64,000 nt of DNA from Photobacterium proteolyticum. GTDB taxonomy: Bacteria > Pseudomonadota > Gammaproteobacteria > Enterobacterales > Vibrionaceae. The stretch is taken from the NCBI RefSeq assembly GCF_001939735.1, contig NZ_MJIL01000053.1:103427-167426 (forward strand), read 5' to 3'. Each line of letters opens with the position of its first letter. Position 1 is the stretch's first letter. The translations under genes were made by a program, and so were the position numbers. This document shows positions 46,786 to 53,933 of this stretch, one piece after another. The notes beneath the pieces are model-generated. The model saw only the letters and a list, made by a program, of their open reading frames with translations. It was not told the origin of the DNA and did no database searches.

Positions 46786-48117
46786 ATGAACCAGGAAAAA
46801 CTAGCCGAGCTTACTTCTAGCTTCCCACTTCTTCACAACCTCATGAGCCTGGAAGAACTAGTTTGGTTTAATCCAAATGCGACAACTCTTGAGGCTGGCC
46901 TTCCTTACGTGGGGCTTGATGAAAATGACGTGCAGGACGCAAGTGAACGACTTAAGCGCTTTGCACCATACTTGTGCAAGGCATTCCCTGAACTAGAGGC
47001 CACCAGAGGCATTATTGAGTCTGAGGTTCAAGCAATCCCTGCAATGCAGGAGTATCTAAGCAATCACTATGGAGTGAAAATCTCTGGCAAGATGCTAATG
47101 AAGAAAGACAGCCACCTTCCTATCTCTGGCTCGATCAAGGCGCGAGGTGGTATTTACGAGGTTCTTAAGCACGCTGAAGAGCTGGCGATAAATGCAGGCT
47201 TGCTTTCAGTGGAAGACAATTACGAAAAGCTTTACTCGGATGAGCTGAAGTCGTTCTTCAGCGAACACAGCATTGCGGTTGGCTCTACGGGTAACTTAGG
47301 CATGTCTATCGGCATCATCAGTGCAAAGCTTGGTTTTCAGGTAAGTGTTCACATGTCTGCAGATGCCAGAACGTGGAAGAAGTACAAACTTCGATCTCTA
47401 GGCGTAACGGTTGTAGAACACGAGCAAGACTACGGCGTAGCTGTAGAGAAAGGCCGTGAAGATGCGAAAGATGATCCGAAGTGCTTTTTTATCGATGACG
47501 AGAACTCTCGAAACCTATTCCTTGGCTACTCGGTAGCTGGCGAGCGACTTAAGAAGCAGTTCGACGATATGGGTATCAAAGTTGATAGCGACAACCCACT
47601 GTTCGTTTACCTACCGTGTGGCGTAGGCGGTGGGCCGGGTGGCGTTGCGTTCGGTCTTAAGCTGGCGTTTGGTGACAATGTTCGCTGCATCTTTGCAGAA
47701 CCAACTCACTCACCTTGCATGCTGCTTGGTGTTTACACAGGCCTACATGACGGCATTTCTGTTCAAGAGCTTGGCATCGACAACATTACTGCTGCAGACG
47801 GCCTAGCAGTTGGCCGTGCCTCTGGCTTTGTTGGCCGTGCAATGGAGCGCCTGCTTGATGGCTTCTACACCATTACGGATGAGAATATGTACAAGCACTT
47901 GGGCGAGCTTTCAGAGCTTGAGGATGTTCAGCTAGAGCCTTCAGCACTATCTGGCATGGTTGGCCCTGTTCACGTATCAAAAGGCAAAGAGTACCAAGAT
48001 CGAATGGACCTTACTGAAGAGAAGCTGGAGAACGCAACACACCTTGTATGGGCGACTGGCGGCGGCATGGTTCCGGCAGCTGAAATGACTGCGTACCTAG
48101 CGAAGTCAGGCCGATAG
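46786..48117 (+). CDS. dsdA: D-serine ammonia-lyase (D-serine dehydratase)
   Basis: This PLP enzyme converts D-serine to pyruvate and ammonia, both detoxifying and catabolic. The 443-residue protein (E. coli DsdA 442) has the PLP lysine in [11 protein letters not shown] near residue 115, [29 protein letters not shown] and the C-terminal [10 protein letters not shown]. It is preceded by AAGAGA and divergent from dsdC. It forms an operon-like run with an amidohydrolase and an MFS carrier instead of the usual dsdX. Confidence 0.95.
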   Translation: MNQEKLAELTSSFPLLHNLMSLEELVWFNPNATTLEAGLPYVGLDENDVQDASERLKRFAPYLCKAFPELEATRGIIESEVQAIPAMQEYLSNHYGVKISGKMLMKKDSHLPISGSIKARGGIYEVLKHAEELAINAGLLSVEDNYEKLYSDELKSFFSEHSIAVGSTGNLGMSIGIISAKLGFQVSVHMSADARTWKKYKLRSLGVTVVEHEQDYGVAVEKGREDAKDDPKCFFIDDENSRNLFLGYSVAGERLKKQFDDMGIKVDSDNPLFVYLPCGVGGGPGGVAFGLKLAFGDNVRCIFAEPTHSPCMLLGVYTGLHDGISVQELGIDNITAADGLAVGRASGFVGRAMERLLDGFYTITDENMYKHLGELSELEDVQLEPSALSGMVGPVHVSKGKEYQDRMDLTEEKLENATHLVWATGGGMVPAAEMTAYLAKSGR

Positions 48118-48128
48118 CAAATCAAAAT

Positions 48129-48148
48129 GGAGCGCTGCACGGCGCTCC
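48129..48148 (+). terminator. short hairpin after dsdA
   Basis: Perfect 7-bp stem GGAGCGC/GCGCTCC (48129-48135 with 48142-48148) without a T-tract. It may attenuate rather than end transcription into the amidohydrolase gene. Confidence 0.45.
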
Positions 48149-48192
48149 TTATACGAAATTCCCAAAATTTCCAATAGCAAGGAGCACCCACA

Positions 48193-49356
48193 ATGATAAA
48201 AGAAATAGAAAGCAACAAATCGATGTTCGCAGAGTGGCGACGTGAGTTCCACATGTATCCAGAGATTAGCTACAAAGAGCACGACACGGCAAAGAAAGTC
48301 GCTGAAATGCTTGATAGCTTCGGATTCGACGAGGTACACACTGGAATTGGTGGTACTGGCTTAGTTGGCGTCCTTAAGGGTAAGTATCCATCAAACAAGA
48401 CTGTTGGCCTTCGTGCTGATATGGATGCCCTAGCAATGGAAGAGCTTAACGAGTTCGAACACGCATCAAAGAATAAAGGCGTAATGCACGCTTGCGGCCA
48501 TGACGGCCACATGGCAACACTTCTAGCTGCGGCATGGTACTTATCGCAAGGTCGAGAGTTTAGCGGAAAAATCCACTTTATTTTCCAGACTGCAGAGGAA
48601 GAGCTTACTGGCTCAAAGACCATGATCGACGACGGCCTATTCGAACGATTCCCTTGTGGTGTGATTTACGGCCAGCACAACATGCCACACGTACCTGAAG
48701 GCCACATTTGGCTTCGTGAAGGTGCAATTGAAGCAAGCTGCGATCGATTCGATATTGAGATTGTAGGCAAGGGCGGCCATGCGGCTATGCCAGAAGGTAT
48801 GATTGACGGCCCATTGGTGATGAGTAATATCATCATGGCGGCGCATACAATCGTATCTCGCAACGTATCACCACTAGAATCTGTGGTTCTTTCTTTTGCT
48901 GACGCGCATGCAGGTTCTGGCACTTACAACATCATGCCTAAAACGGCGACCTTAAAAGGCTGTGTTCGCGCATTCGATGAAGGCATTCGCCAGCTTACTC
49001 TTAAGCGACTAAAAGAGGTTGTTGAAATGACAGCCCAAGCGCACGGTGCTAAAGCAACTGTTACCGTTCGTGACGGAAGCTGCCCTGCGACGGTTAACAA
49101 TCCAGAACAGGCCAAGCTTGTTGCTAAGGTCGCGGCCGACCTAATTGGAGAAGACAAGGTTAACGCTGACTGCCGACCACTATCCGGCAGCGAAGACTTC
49201 TCTTGGATGCTTCAAGATATTGAAGGTTGCTACTTCTTCGTGGGCAACGAGGGGTCATCTCTACACAACCCATCTTACGACTTTAACGACAGCATAATTC
49301 CACTTGGCGCATCGATGTTTGTGAAGCTAGTTGAGCACAACCTTCCTGCTCAATAA
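48193..49356 (+). CDS. M20-family amidohydrolase
   Basis: The 387-residue zinc peptidase-like enzyme has RREFHMYPEISYKE, the metal-cysteine motif MHACGHDGHMA near residue 97, QTAEEELTGS with the general-base glutamate, and the late histidine in SLHNPSYDF. M20D members hydrolyse N-acyl or hippurate-type amino acids. In this operon the attractive inference is release of D-serine or a related amino acid from an N-acyl or peptide precursor. An AAGGAG site sets the start. Confidence 0.9.
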   Translation: MIKEIESNKSMFAEWRREFHMYPEISYKEHDTAKKVAEMLDSFGFDEVHTGIGGTGLVGVLKGKYPSNKTVGLRADMDALAMEELNEFEHASKNKGVMHACGHDGHMATLLAAAWYLSQGREFSGKIHFIFQTAEEELTGSKTMIDDGLFERFPCGVIYGQHNMPHVPEGHIWLREGAIEASCDRFDIEIVGKGGHAAMPEGMIDGPLVMSNIIMAAHTIVSRNVSPLESVVLSFADAHAGSGTYNIMPKTATLKGCVRAFDEGIRQLTLKRLKEVVEMTAQAHGAKATVTVRDGSCPATVNNPEQAKLVAKVAADLIGEDKVNADCRPLSGSEDFSWMLQDIEGCYFFVGNEGSSLHNPSYDFNDSIIPLGASMFVKLVEHNLPAQ

Positions 49357-49365
49357 CCAGTCATA

Positions 49366-49393
49366 GCCCCCGCATCCAGCAGCAGGAGGGGGC
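49366..49393 (+). terminator. hairpin between amidohydrolase and MFS genes
   Basis: GCCCCC (49366-49371) pairs with GGGGGC (49388-49393) across 16 bases, with no T-run. Weak evidence for termination. Confidence 0.35.
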
Positions 49394-49414
49394 AAAATCA
49401 AATAAGGTCAATCT

Positions 49415-50635
49415 ATGAAATCAGAAAAATACATTGTCGAATTTTTAATGTTCGCAGTTTATCTCGTGTTTGGCGCGAGTTGGAGTACTACTGGTGCAGT
49501 TGGTGCACAAATCATGCAGGACTATGGTATAGGCGTTGCCGACTCAGCAATGATGACCAATGCAATTCTTTGGGCAAAAATCCTTGGTGCGCTTGGCATT
49601 GCCGTTGTTACCTACAAGCTTGGGATCAAGAAGTCCTACCTTCTTGCACTACTTTTAGTTGGTACAGCTGTGTTCGTCCCATTCACTGATAACTTTTACA
49701 CGCTTGTTCTAATCCGATTCCTAAACGGCCTAGGCGGAGCGATGTGCCTAGTATCAATGGTTCCGGTAGTGGCTCACTACTTTGATGCAAAGACGGGAGC
49801 GAAGCTTAACAGTATCAATGGTATTCCTAACGTTATCGGTTCTGCGATTGTTCTTATGTTTGCAGCGCCTCTAATCGAATTTGCTGGTGGCTGGAAAACC
49901 CTTCTAGCGTCTTACGGCTGGATCACGCTTGCATTCGCTGTTGCTTGGATAGTCTTCTTCAAGGATTTTAAGCAAGAGAAAGGCCAAGAGCCAACGCCAG
50001 AAGAGAAGCGTGCGGAGATCAAGACGGTTGTTAAGTCTCGCGTAGTTTGGAGCATGATCATTCAGTATGTTGGAGGCTTGCTAATGCTCCTAGTGCCATT
50101 CACATACCTGCCGACTTACTATGCAGAGTATGCAAACCTTCCTGCAGACAGTATTGCTTACCTTGCCCCTTCAATTAACCAGATTGGTATTGTTGTTGGT
50201 GCGGCACTATCTATTTGGCTGAAAGGCAAAGGCGTTCAATACCAGAAGCTATTTGCTGTCACATCAGTAATCATGGCGGTTACAACTTACATGATGTTCT
50301 TTGGCTCAAATGAGTACATTATTGTTGCTGGTGCGTTTGGTGCGGGGATGATGCTGTCTTCTTGGTTCAGTTTCATCTTCTCTCTACCTCGCGAACTTCT
50401 CAAGAACCCATCAACAAACACAATCATGTTTGCTATGTCTACGTTCTGGCTTGCGTCGTACATCTTGGCTACGGTAAACACTCAGATTGTTGGCTACTTA
50501 GTAGATATGACTGGCAGCTTTGTTAGCGCGTTCTACTACGTTCTTGTGATTCTGGTGGTTTGTCCTATCTTGGCTCAGATGATGTTCCCTAAGTCGAAAG
50601 CCGAAAAGCCGTTAGTAGCCAGCGAGGCTGTTTAA
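49415..50635 (+). CDS. MFS transporter
   Basis: The 406-residue protein shows about 12 hydrophobic segments in two halves with a central hydrophilic loop (about residues 188-205, EQEPTPEEKRAE region). RFLNGLGGAM near residue 105 resembles the motif-B/motif-C region of MFS carriers. Placed after dsdA and an amidohydrolase, it probably imports D-serine or an acylated amino acid. Substrate is inference. AAGGTC precedes the ATG and a terminator follows. Confidence 0.87.
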   Translation: MKSEKYIVEFLMFAVYLVFGASWSTTGAVGAQIMQDYGIGVADSAMMTNAILWAKILGALGIAVVTYKLGIKKSYLLALLLVGTAVFVPFTDNFYTLVLIRFLNGLGGAMCLVSMVPVVAHYFDAKTGAKLNSINGIPNVIGSAIVLMFAAPLIEFAGGWKTLLASYGWITLAFAVAWIVFFKDFKQEKGQEPTPEEKRAEIKTVVKSRVVWSMIIQYVGGLLMLLVPFTYLPTYYAEYANLPADSIAYLAPSINQIGIVVGAALSIWLKGKGVQYQKLFAVTSVIMAVTTYMMFFGSNEYIIVAGAFGAGMMLSSWFSFIFSLPRELLKNPSTNTIMFAMSTFWLASYILATVNTQIVGYLVDMTGSFVSAFYYVLVILVVCPILAQMMFPKSKAEKPLVASEAV

Positions 50636-50650
50636 ACTCTAATTGATAAC

Positions 50651-50678
50651 CAAGCTCTCGAAAGAGGGCTTTTCTTTG
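50651..50678 (+). terminator. terminator after the MFS gene
   Basis: Stem AAGCTCTC/GAGGGCTT (50651-50658 with 50663-50670) with a GAAA tetraloop and T-rich tail, separating the MFS gene from the next ORF. Confidence 0.75.
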
Positions 50679-50691
50679 GTACGTTCTCTAT

Positions 50692-51306
50692 ATGTCACTA
50701 ATTTACTTCTTCGATATCTTCGGCACTGCAATTTTTGCGATATCAGGTGTGTTGGTTGCTTCACGATTCAGAATGGACGCGTTTGGCGCTCTTGTCCTCG
50801 GAGGCCTAACAGCCATTGGCGGTGGGACGGTTCGTGACGTTGCGCTTGGTGCTACCCCTGTATTTTGGATGAATGACAACACATACCTTTGGACAATCCT
50901 TATTACATGCATTGCTTCAGTCATCCTTGTTCGAAGTAAGAAGACCATACCGAATTGGCCACTACTAATCTGTGACGCAGTTGGCCTGGCCGTGTTCGTT
51001 GGAATTGGATTCGATAAGGCTATGCAGTTTCAAGATTCATACGTAGTCGCAACGACCATGGGTGTAATTACTGGATGCGGGGGAGGAATCCTTAGAGACT
51101 CGCTAACAGGTGAGGTGGCTGGCGTACTTCAACAGGAAATATACGCGACGTCTTGTATAATTGGTGGCGTGACCTATGCCATGGCTCTGAATGTTGGGGT
51201 AGACAACATGACGTCGTTCACGATGTGTGTGGCTGTGACACTTGTAATTAGGATGACATCAATGTTGTTTAACTGGTCATTGCCGTTAGCATGTTCAGAC
51301 AAATAA
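50692..51306 (+). CDS. UPF0126/TRIC-family membrane protein (YicG/YadS-like)
   Basis: The 204-residue protein has two repeated three-helix units, each with the family signature: GGLTAIGGGTVRDVALG near residue 40 and MGVITGCGGGILRDSLTG near 125. Helix pattern and length match the TRIC-like family. Fitness screens have linked the family to glycine uptake, which would suit a D-serine/amino-acid island. It starts after the MFS terminator without a clear ribosome site, so its expression unit is uncertain. Confidence 0.85.
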   Translation: MSLIYFFDIFGTAIFAISGVLVASRFRMDAFGALVLGGLTAIGGGTVRDVALGATPVFWMNDNTYLWTILITCIASVILVRSKKTIPNWPLLICDAVGLAVFVGIGFDKAMQFQDSYVVATTMGVITGCGGGILRDSLTGEVAGVLQQEIYATSCIIGGVTYAMALNVGVDNMTSFTMCVAVTLVIRMTSMLFNWSLPLACSDK

Positions 51307-51810
51307 ACAAAAACCACCATCTTGAACTGGCCTCCAATAGTTGGATAACCAATTGTTGGGGGGCTTTTGATGTTCAAATATAGCCGCGATTTTAGGTACC
51401 TTGTTGCTAAGCAATGTTTAAATGGCTTGTCATTTCTGCACCTAGCTAAACAACATTCAATATCTTCTAGACAAATTAAATACTGGACTCAAGTCTTTGC
51501 TATAATTACAAGTTATGCGAAAAGTCAGAGTGTTCTATGGTTCGTAACTCGGAATTGTCCAGTTGTGAGTTACGATACCCGCAGGCCGACAGTACGATCT
51601 AGTCGTGACTTACCAGCGGATATGTATGATTGAGTATGAGCCACTACATATGAGGCTAACTCAACCTATACATTCTAATTGATATTGGCTAGATGGTAGA
51701 TATTGCTTCTACCACCGCAGAAAGACTAGTGTTGTCAGGTGATTTTCATAGAAATAGCCTTTATATGCATCTATACCCCTCATACACTAGTCTATTACAA
51801 CAGATAGCAG
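51307..51810. other. IS remnant and unassigned sequence
   Basis: About 500 bp between the membrane-protein gene and the Rep gene. It holds a truncated transposase with a terminal hairpin (51323-51633), an 8-bp inverted repeat CGTAACTC/GAGTTACG around 51543-51575 and another, GACTAGTG/CACTAGTC (51724-51731 with 51785-51792). The latter two are of unknown meaning and could belong to a replication or transfer origin. Confidence 0.5.
51323..51633 (+). pseudogene. truncated IS3-type transposase OrfA with IS end
   Basis: The 88-codon ORF starting at 51370 reads FKYSRDFRYLVAKQCLNGLS, then HLAKQHSISSRQIKYWTQVF. This is the HTH N terminus of an IS3/IS150-group OrfA. Similarity stops near 51500 and the rest of OrfA and all of OrfB are missing. 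Just upstream lies the kind of end sequence these elements carry: an imperfect hairpin CCTCCAATAGTTGG (51331-51344) with CCAATTGTTGGGGG (51349-51362). Confidence 0.6.
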
Positions 51811-52665
51811 TTAAAAATTGGAATGTCTAAGCCAGACACTGGCTTTACGTCGAACTAAGAACTTCTTCAGTCCCATCTCATACATCCAGCAAAGATAGTT
51901 ACAAAACAACCGCTCTTCGAGCCGGTATTTCTTAGTACGTCTTTTCCTATTTGGTGTTTTGAAGTCTCTGACTTCGTTAAATCCTAATTTATACAGGTAG
52001 CTAATCTGCTTCCGTGGATCCTGTATTTCCTGAACGAGAAATGGTCTAGCTATAACGTTGCTCTTGATATGCTCGGGATGTAATTTGCCAACTTTCCCAG
52101 ATAATCTTGCTATGGCTTCCTCATTTCCTGACAACCTAGCAAACAAGTGATAGTGACCAAGCCATTTTTGTGGTGTCTTGTGAAAATCCATCTCAAATGC
52201 ACCCAAAACTGGGCCAGTCACTTTACTGTTAAACAATAGCTTGCCAAGTCTAGTTTTATCCGCTTTGATGTCATAATCAACAAATCCATAGGCATCGACG
52301 GCGCGAGAATACTGGACAATATTCATTGCGCAAAAGCGAGTATCTGGATCTCTTTCTAGCTCATGCACAATTGAGCGCAAGATTGAACGATAGATTTCAA
52401 TCTGAAACATGCGAACGCATCTTTTACAAGCAGGACTTTTACATGGTTCTTCATCCGTACAGAATTCCAACTTGTCCGCTAGTTCGTGCATATATCCAGT
52501 TGTGTACCTTACATATGGCTCTAAGTAGATACTATCTGCGGTCTTTCTTAGCACATCTACACGATACTCATCTTCTATCGCTGCATCGTAGTAGTTATAA
52601 ATCCAGTCCCATTCTTCAATCCATGATTCGAATTGTAGCTCTTTCAAATTTAATTTCTTGCTCAT
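51811..52665 (-). CDS. HUH-type rolling-circle replication initiator-like protein
   Basis: The 284-residue protein carries a HYH motif at 171-173 in GAFEMDFHKTPQKWLGHYHLF, spread over residues 155-175, and YLYK at 223-226. These match motifs 2 and 3 of HUH Rep endonucleases. Four cysteines (69, 75, 80, 83) could bind zinc. The C terminus is very basic. Rep endonucleases nick origin DNA through the tyrosine. Its start overlaps the stop of the 46-codon ORF (ATGA). It gives the island the means to replicate after excision, an inference. Confidence 0.65.
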   Translation of the reverse strand: MSKKLNLKELQFESWIEEWDWIYNYYDAAIEDEYRVDVLRKTADSIYLEPYVRYTTGYMHELADKLEFCTDEEPCKSPACKRCVRMFQIEIYRSILRSIVHELERDPDTRFCAMNIVQYSRAVDAYGFVDYDIKADKTRLGKLLFNSKVTGPVLGAFEMDFHKTPQKWLGHYHLFARLSGNEEAIARLSGKVGKLHPEHIKSNVIARPFLVQEIQDPRKQISYLYKLGFNEVRDFKTPNRKRRTKKYRLEERLFCNYLCWMYEMGLKKFLVRRKASVWLRHSNF

Positions 52666-52802
52666 GATTTGAACACCTTATTTACCTTGCTAATCAAGTT
52701 TACGGACTGCGCTCGTACGCTCGGTCTCAACTCAATCCACTCAATAATCTTCATCCCAACCAATCTTGCGGACACAACTGATGTAAGTTTTCTTTTAGCC
52801 AT
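52662..52802 (-). CDS. 46-residue basic protein between alpA and rep
   Basis: This is a short ORF, MAKRKLTSVVSARLVGMKII to KVNKVFKS, with net positive charge and a predicted beta-strand followed by helices. Its ATG shares a base with the alpA stop (TAATG) and its stop overlaps the Rep start (ATGA). Two overlaps in a row make translation and coupling likely. I recognise no family; a small DNA-binding or Rep-accessory protein is plausible. Confidence 0.6.
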   Translation of the reverse strand: MAKRKLTSVVSARLVGMKIIEWIELRPSVRAQSVNLISKVNKVFKS

Positions 52803-53008
52803 TATTCAGAATCTCCTACGTCAACTTCTGCACCATAAGAACCATTCATCCACTGCTTGATATCTGATACCCGCCAGAAAACAATTCGACCACACTTCTT
52901 TGTGTGCTCTGGAAACTTCCCTTGTGAGATCCACAGATACAATGTTGAGTTAGAGATGCAGAGCTGTTCCAAGATCATTTCACGTCTAATCAAACCTAAA
53001 TCTGTCAT
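52802..53008 (-). CDS. AlpA-family excisionase/transcriptional regulator
   Basis: The 68-residue MerR-like winged helix has ISNSTLYLWISQGKFPEHTKKCGRIVFWRVSDIKQWM, spread over residues 19-55, the hallmark of AlpA proteins. A perfect GAGGAGAATGTC stretch precedes the ATG. AlpA proteins activate integrase genes or act as directionality factors, and here it may drive excision. It leads the alpA-orf46-rep unit and is read from the palindrome-filled control region. Confidence 0.85.
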   Translation of the reverse strand: MTDLGLIRREMILEQLCISNSTLYLWISQGKFPEHTKKCGRIVFWRVSDIKQWMNGSYGAEVDVGDSE

Positions 53009-53278
53009 GACATTCTCCTCAGTTTTTTGATGTCACAACTCGATTTACAGTTTTCAAAACAGCCCATTTCTCATATACCAAAGCACTTGTGAGACTCACA
53101 ATTGAGTCTTTGGAAAAACCAAAAATCGTGAGGCTCACAGAAATTAAATTGTATGTTTACAATAAGTTATAATCACAAACATTTATCGAGCCTCACAAGA
53201 AACCCAAGAGAACACTTGATATTACGTGAGTCTCACACCATAGTATGACCAACACAAAATCAATGTGAGACTCACGGA
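53009..53278. promoter_or_regulatory. divergent control region with five GTGAGnCTCAC palindromes
   Basis: Copies lie at 53089-53099, 53128-53138, 53186-53196 (two mismatches), 53226-53236 and 53265-53275. Spacings are 39, 58, 40 and 39 bp. The last copy overlaps the ribosome site of the rightward gene; the first is about 80 bp from alpA. The array could be operator sites for one regulator controlling both directions, or replication iterons for Rep. Confidence 0.85.
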
Positions 53279-53827
53279 ATGAAGCTAAGAATCAAAAAGA
53301 AGACAGCGAAAGACATAGAAAAAGAAAAGAAAGAAAAGCAGAAAAGAGCAGCCAATGTCCGGAGAAGAAAAGCAGACAATCTCCGTAGAAATTCCGGACT
53401 TAAAATGAAGAAGGTTCATCTTCATCAGGAAACACTTACTGATTTAAAAACGCTTGCTAAGCAGCATGGTTTTGTCACTTCTGATGATGAGCTTGGCTAT
53501 GATGACTTATCTTGTTTGATAACACTATTTGCCGATTATTTGTTGAACAATAACTCTTTTGAGGCTATAGACTATGAAACCATAATGCTAAAGCGGCTAC
53601 ATCTCACAGTTAAATACTGTCAGTATGAGGATGATTCGCTTGTTGCAATGGATGAGTATGAAATATCTGAACTGCTTCAGAACTACAACTACACACTACA
53701 AGAAGAAACGATAAAGCTCTTACTAGGCAGAGAGGCTTCAGAATCCGATTTCGATTGGTCAGATGATATTATCAACGCATTGTCAGATGAGGAGAAGGTA
53801 AAATCAACGATCGATGCTCTTACTTAG
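53279..53827 (+). CDS. unknown protein with basic coiled N terminus and ribbon-helix-helix-like core
   Basis: I do not recognise a named family. The 182-residue protein starts with a Lys/Arg-rich helix (residues 1-40). Then comes a short strand KKVHLH, helix QETLTDLKTLAKQHG and helix DLSCLITLFADYLLN, the order of a ribbon-helix-helix domain, as in plasmid copy-number repressors such as CopB. The C-terminal half is strongly acidic. It is divergent from alpA, and its start is covered by the fifth palindrome. I infer an autoregulated repressor of the module. It precedes the HEPN gene by 106 bp. Confidence 0.6.
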   Translation: MKLRIKKKTAKDIEKEKKEKQKRAANVRRRKADNLRRNSGLKMKKVHLHQETLTDLKTLAKQHGFVTSDDELGYDDLSCLITLFADYLLNNNSFEAIDYETIMLKRLHLTVKYCQYEDDSLVAMDEYEISELLQNYNYTLQEETIKLLLGREASESDFDWSDDIINALSDEEKVKSTIDALT

Positions 53828-53872
53828 TAAGGAAACGGTAGATCAGTTCTTATATGGATCGTGTCTATTGAA

Positions 53873-53900
53873 TTGAGTTTTGTTTGTGAAATCGTAGAAT
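53873..53900 (+). promoter_or_regulatory. predicted promoter of the HEPN gene
   Basis: TTGAGT (53873-53878) and TAGAAT (53895-53900) are separated by 16 bp and end 33 bp before the 53934 start. The HEPN gene may therefore be transcribed on its own. Confidence 0.5.
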
Positions 53901-53933
53901 GAATTGAAACTGGTTTTATATTGATGCGATGTA

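Noticed and set aside
52326..52667. 113-codon frame opposite the Rep-like gene
   Set aside because: Fully antisense to a gene with recognisable motifs and a coupled start; no ribosome site.
53089..53275. CRISPR-like repeat array
   Set aside because: The repeats are only 11-bp palindromes, the spacers are A+T-rich and one interval is 58 bp, and no cas genes are present; operators or iterons fit better.
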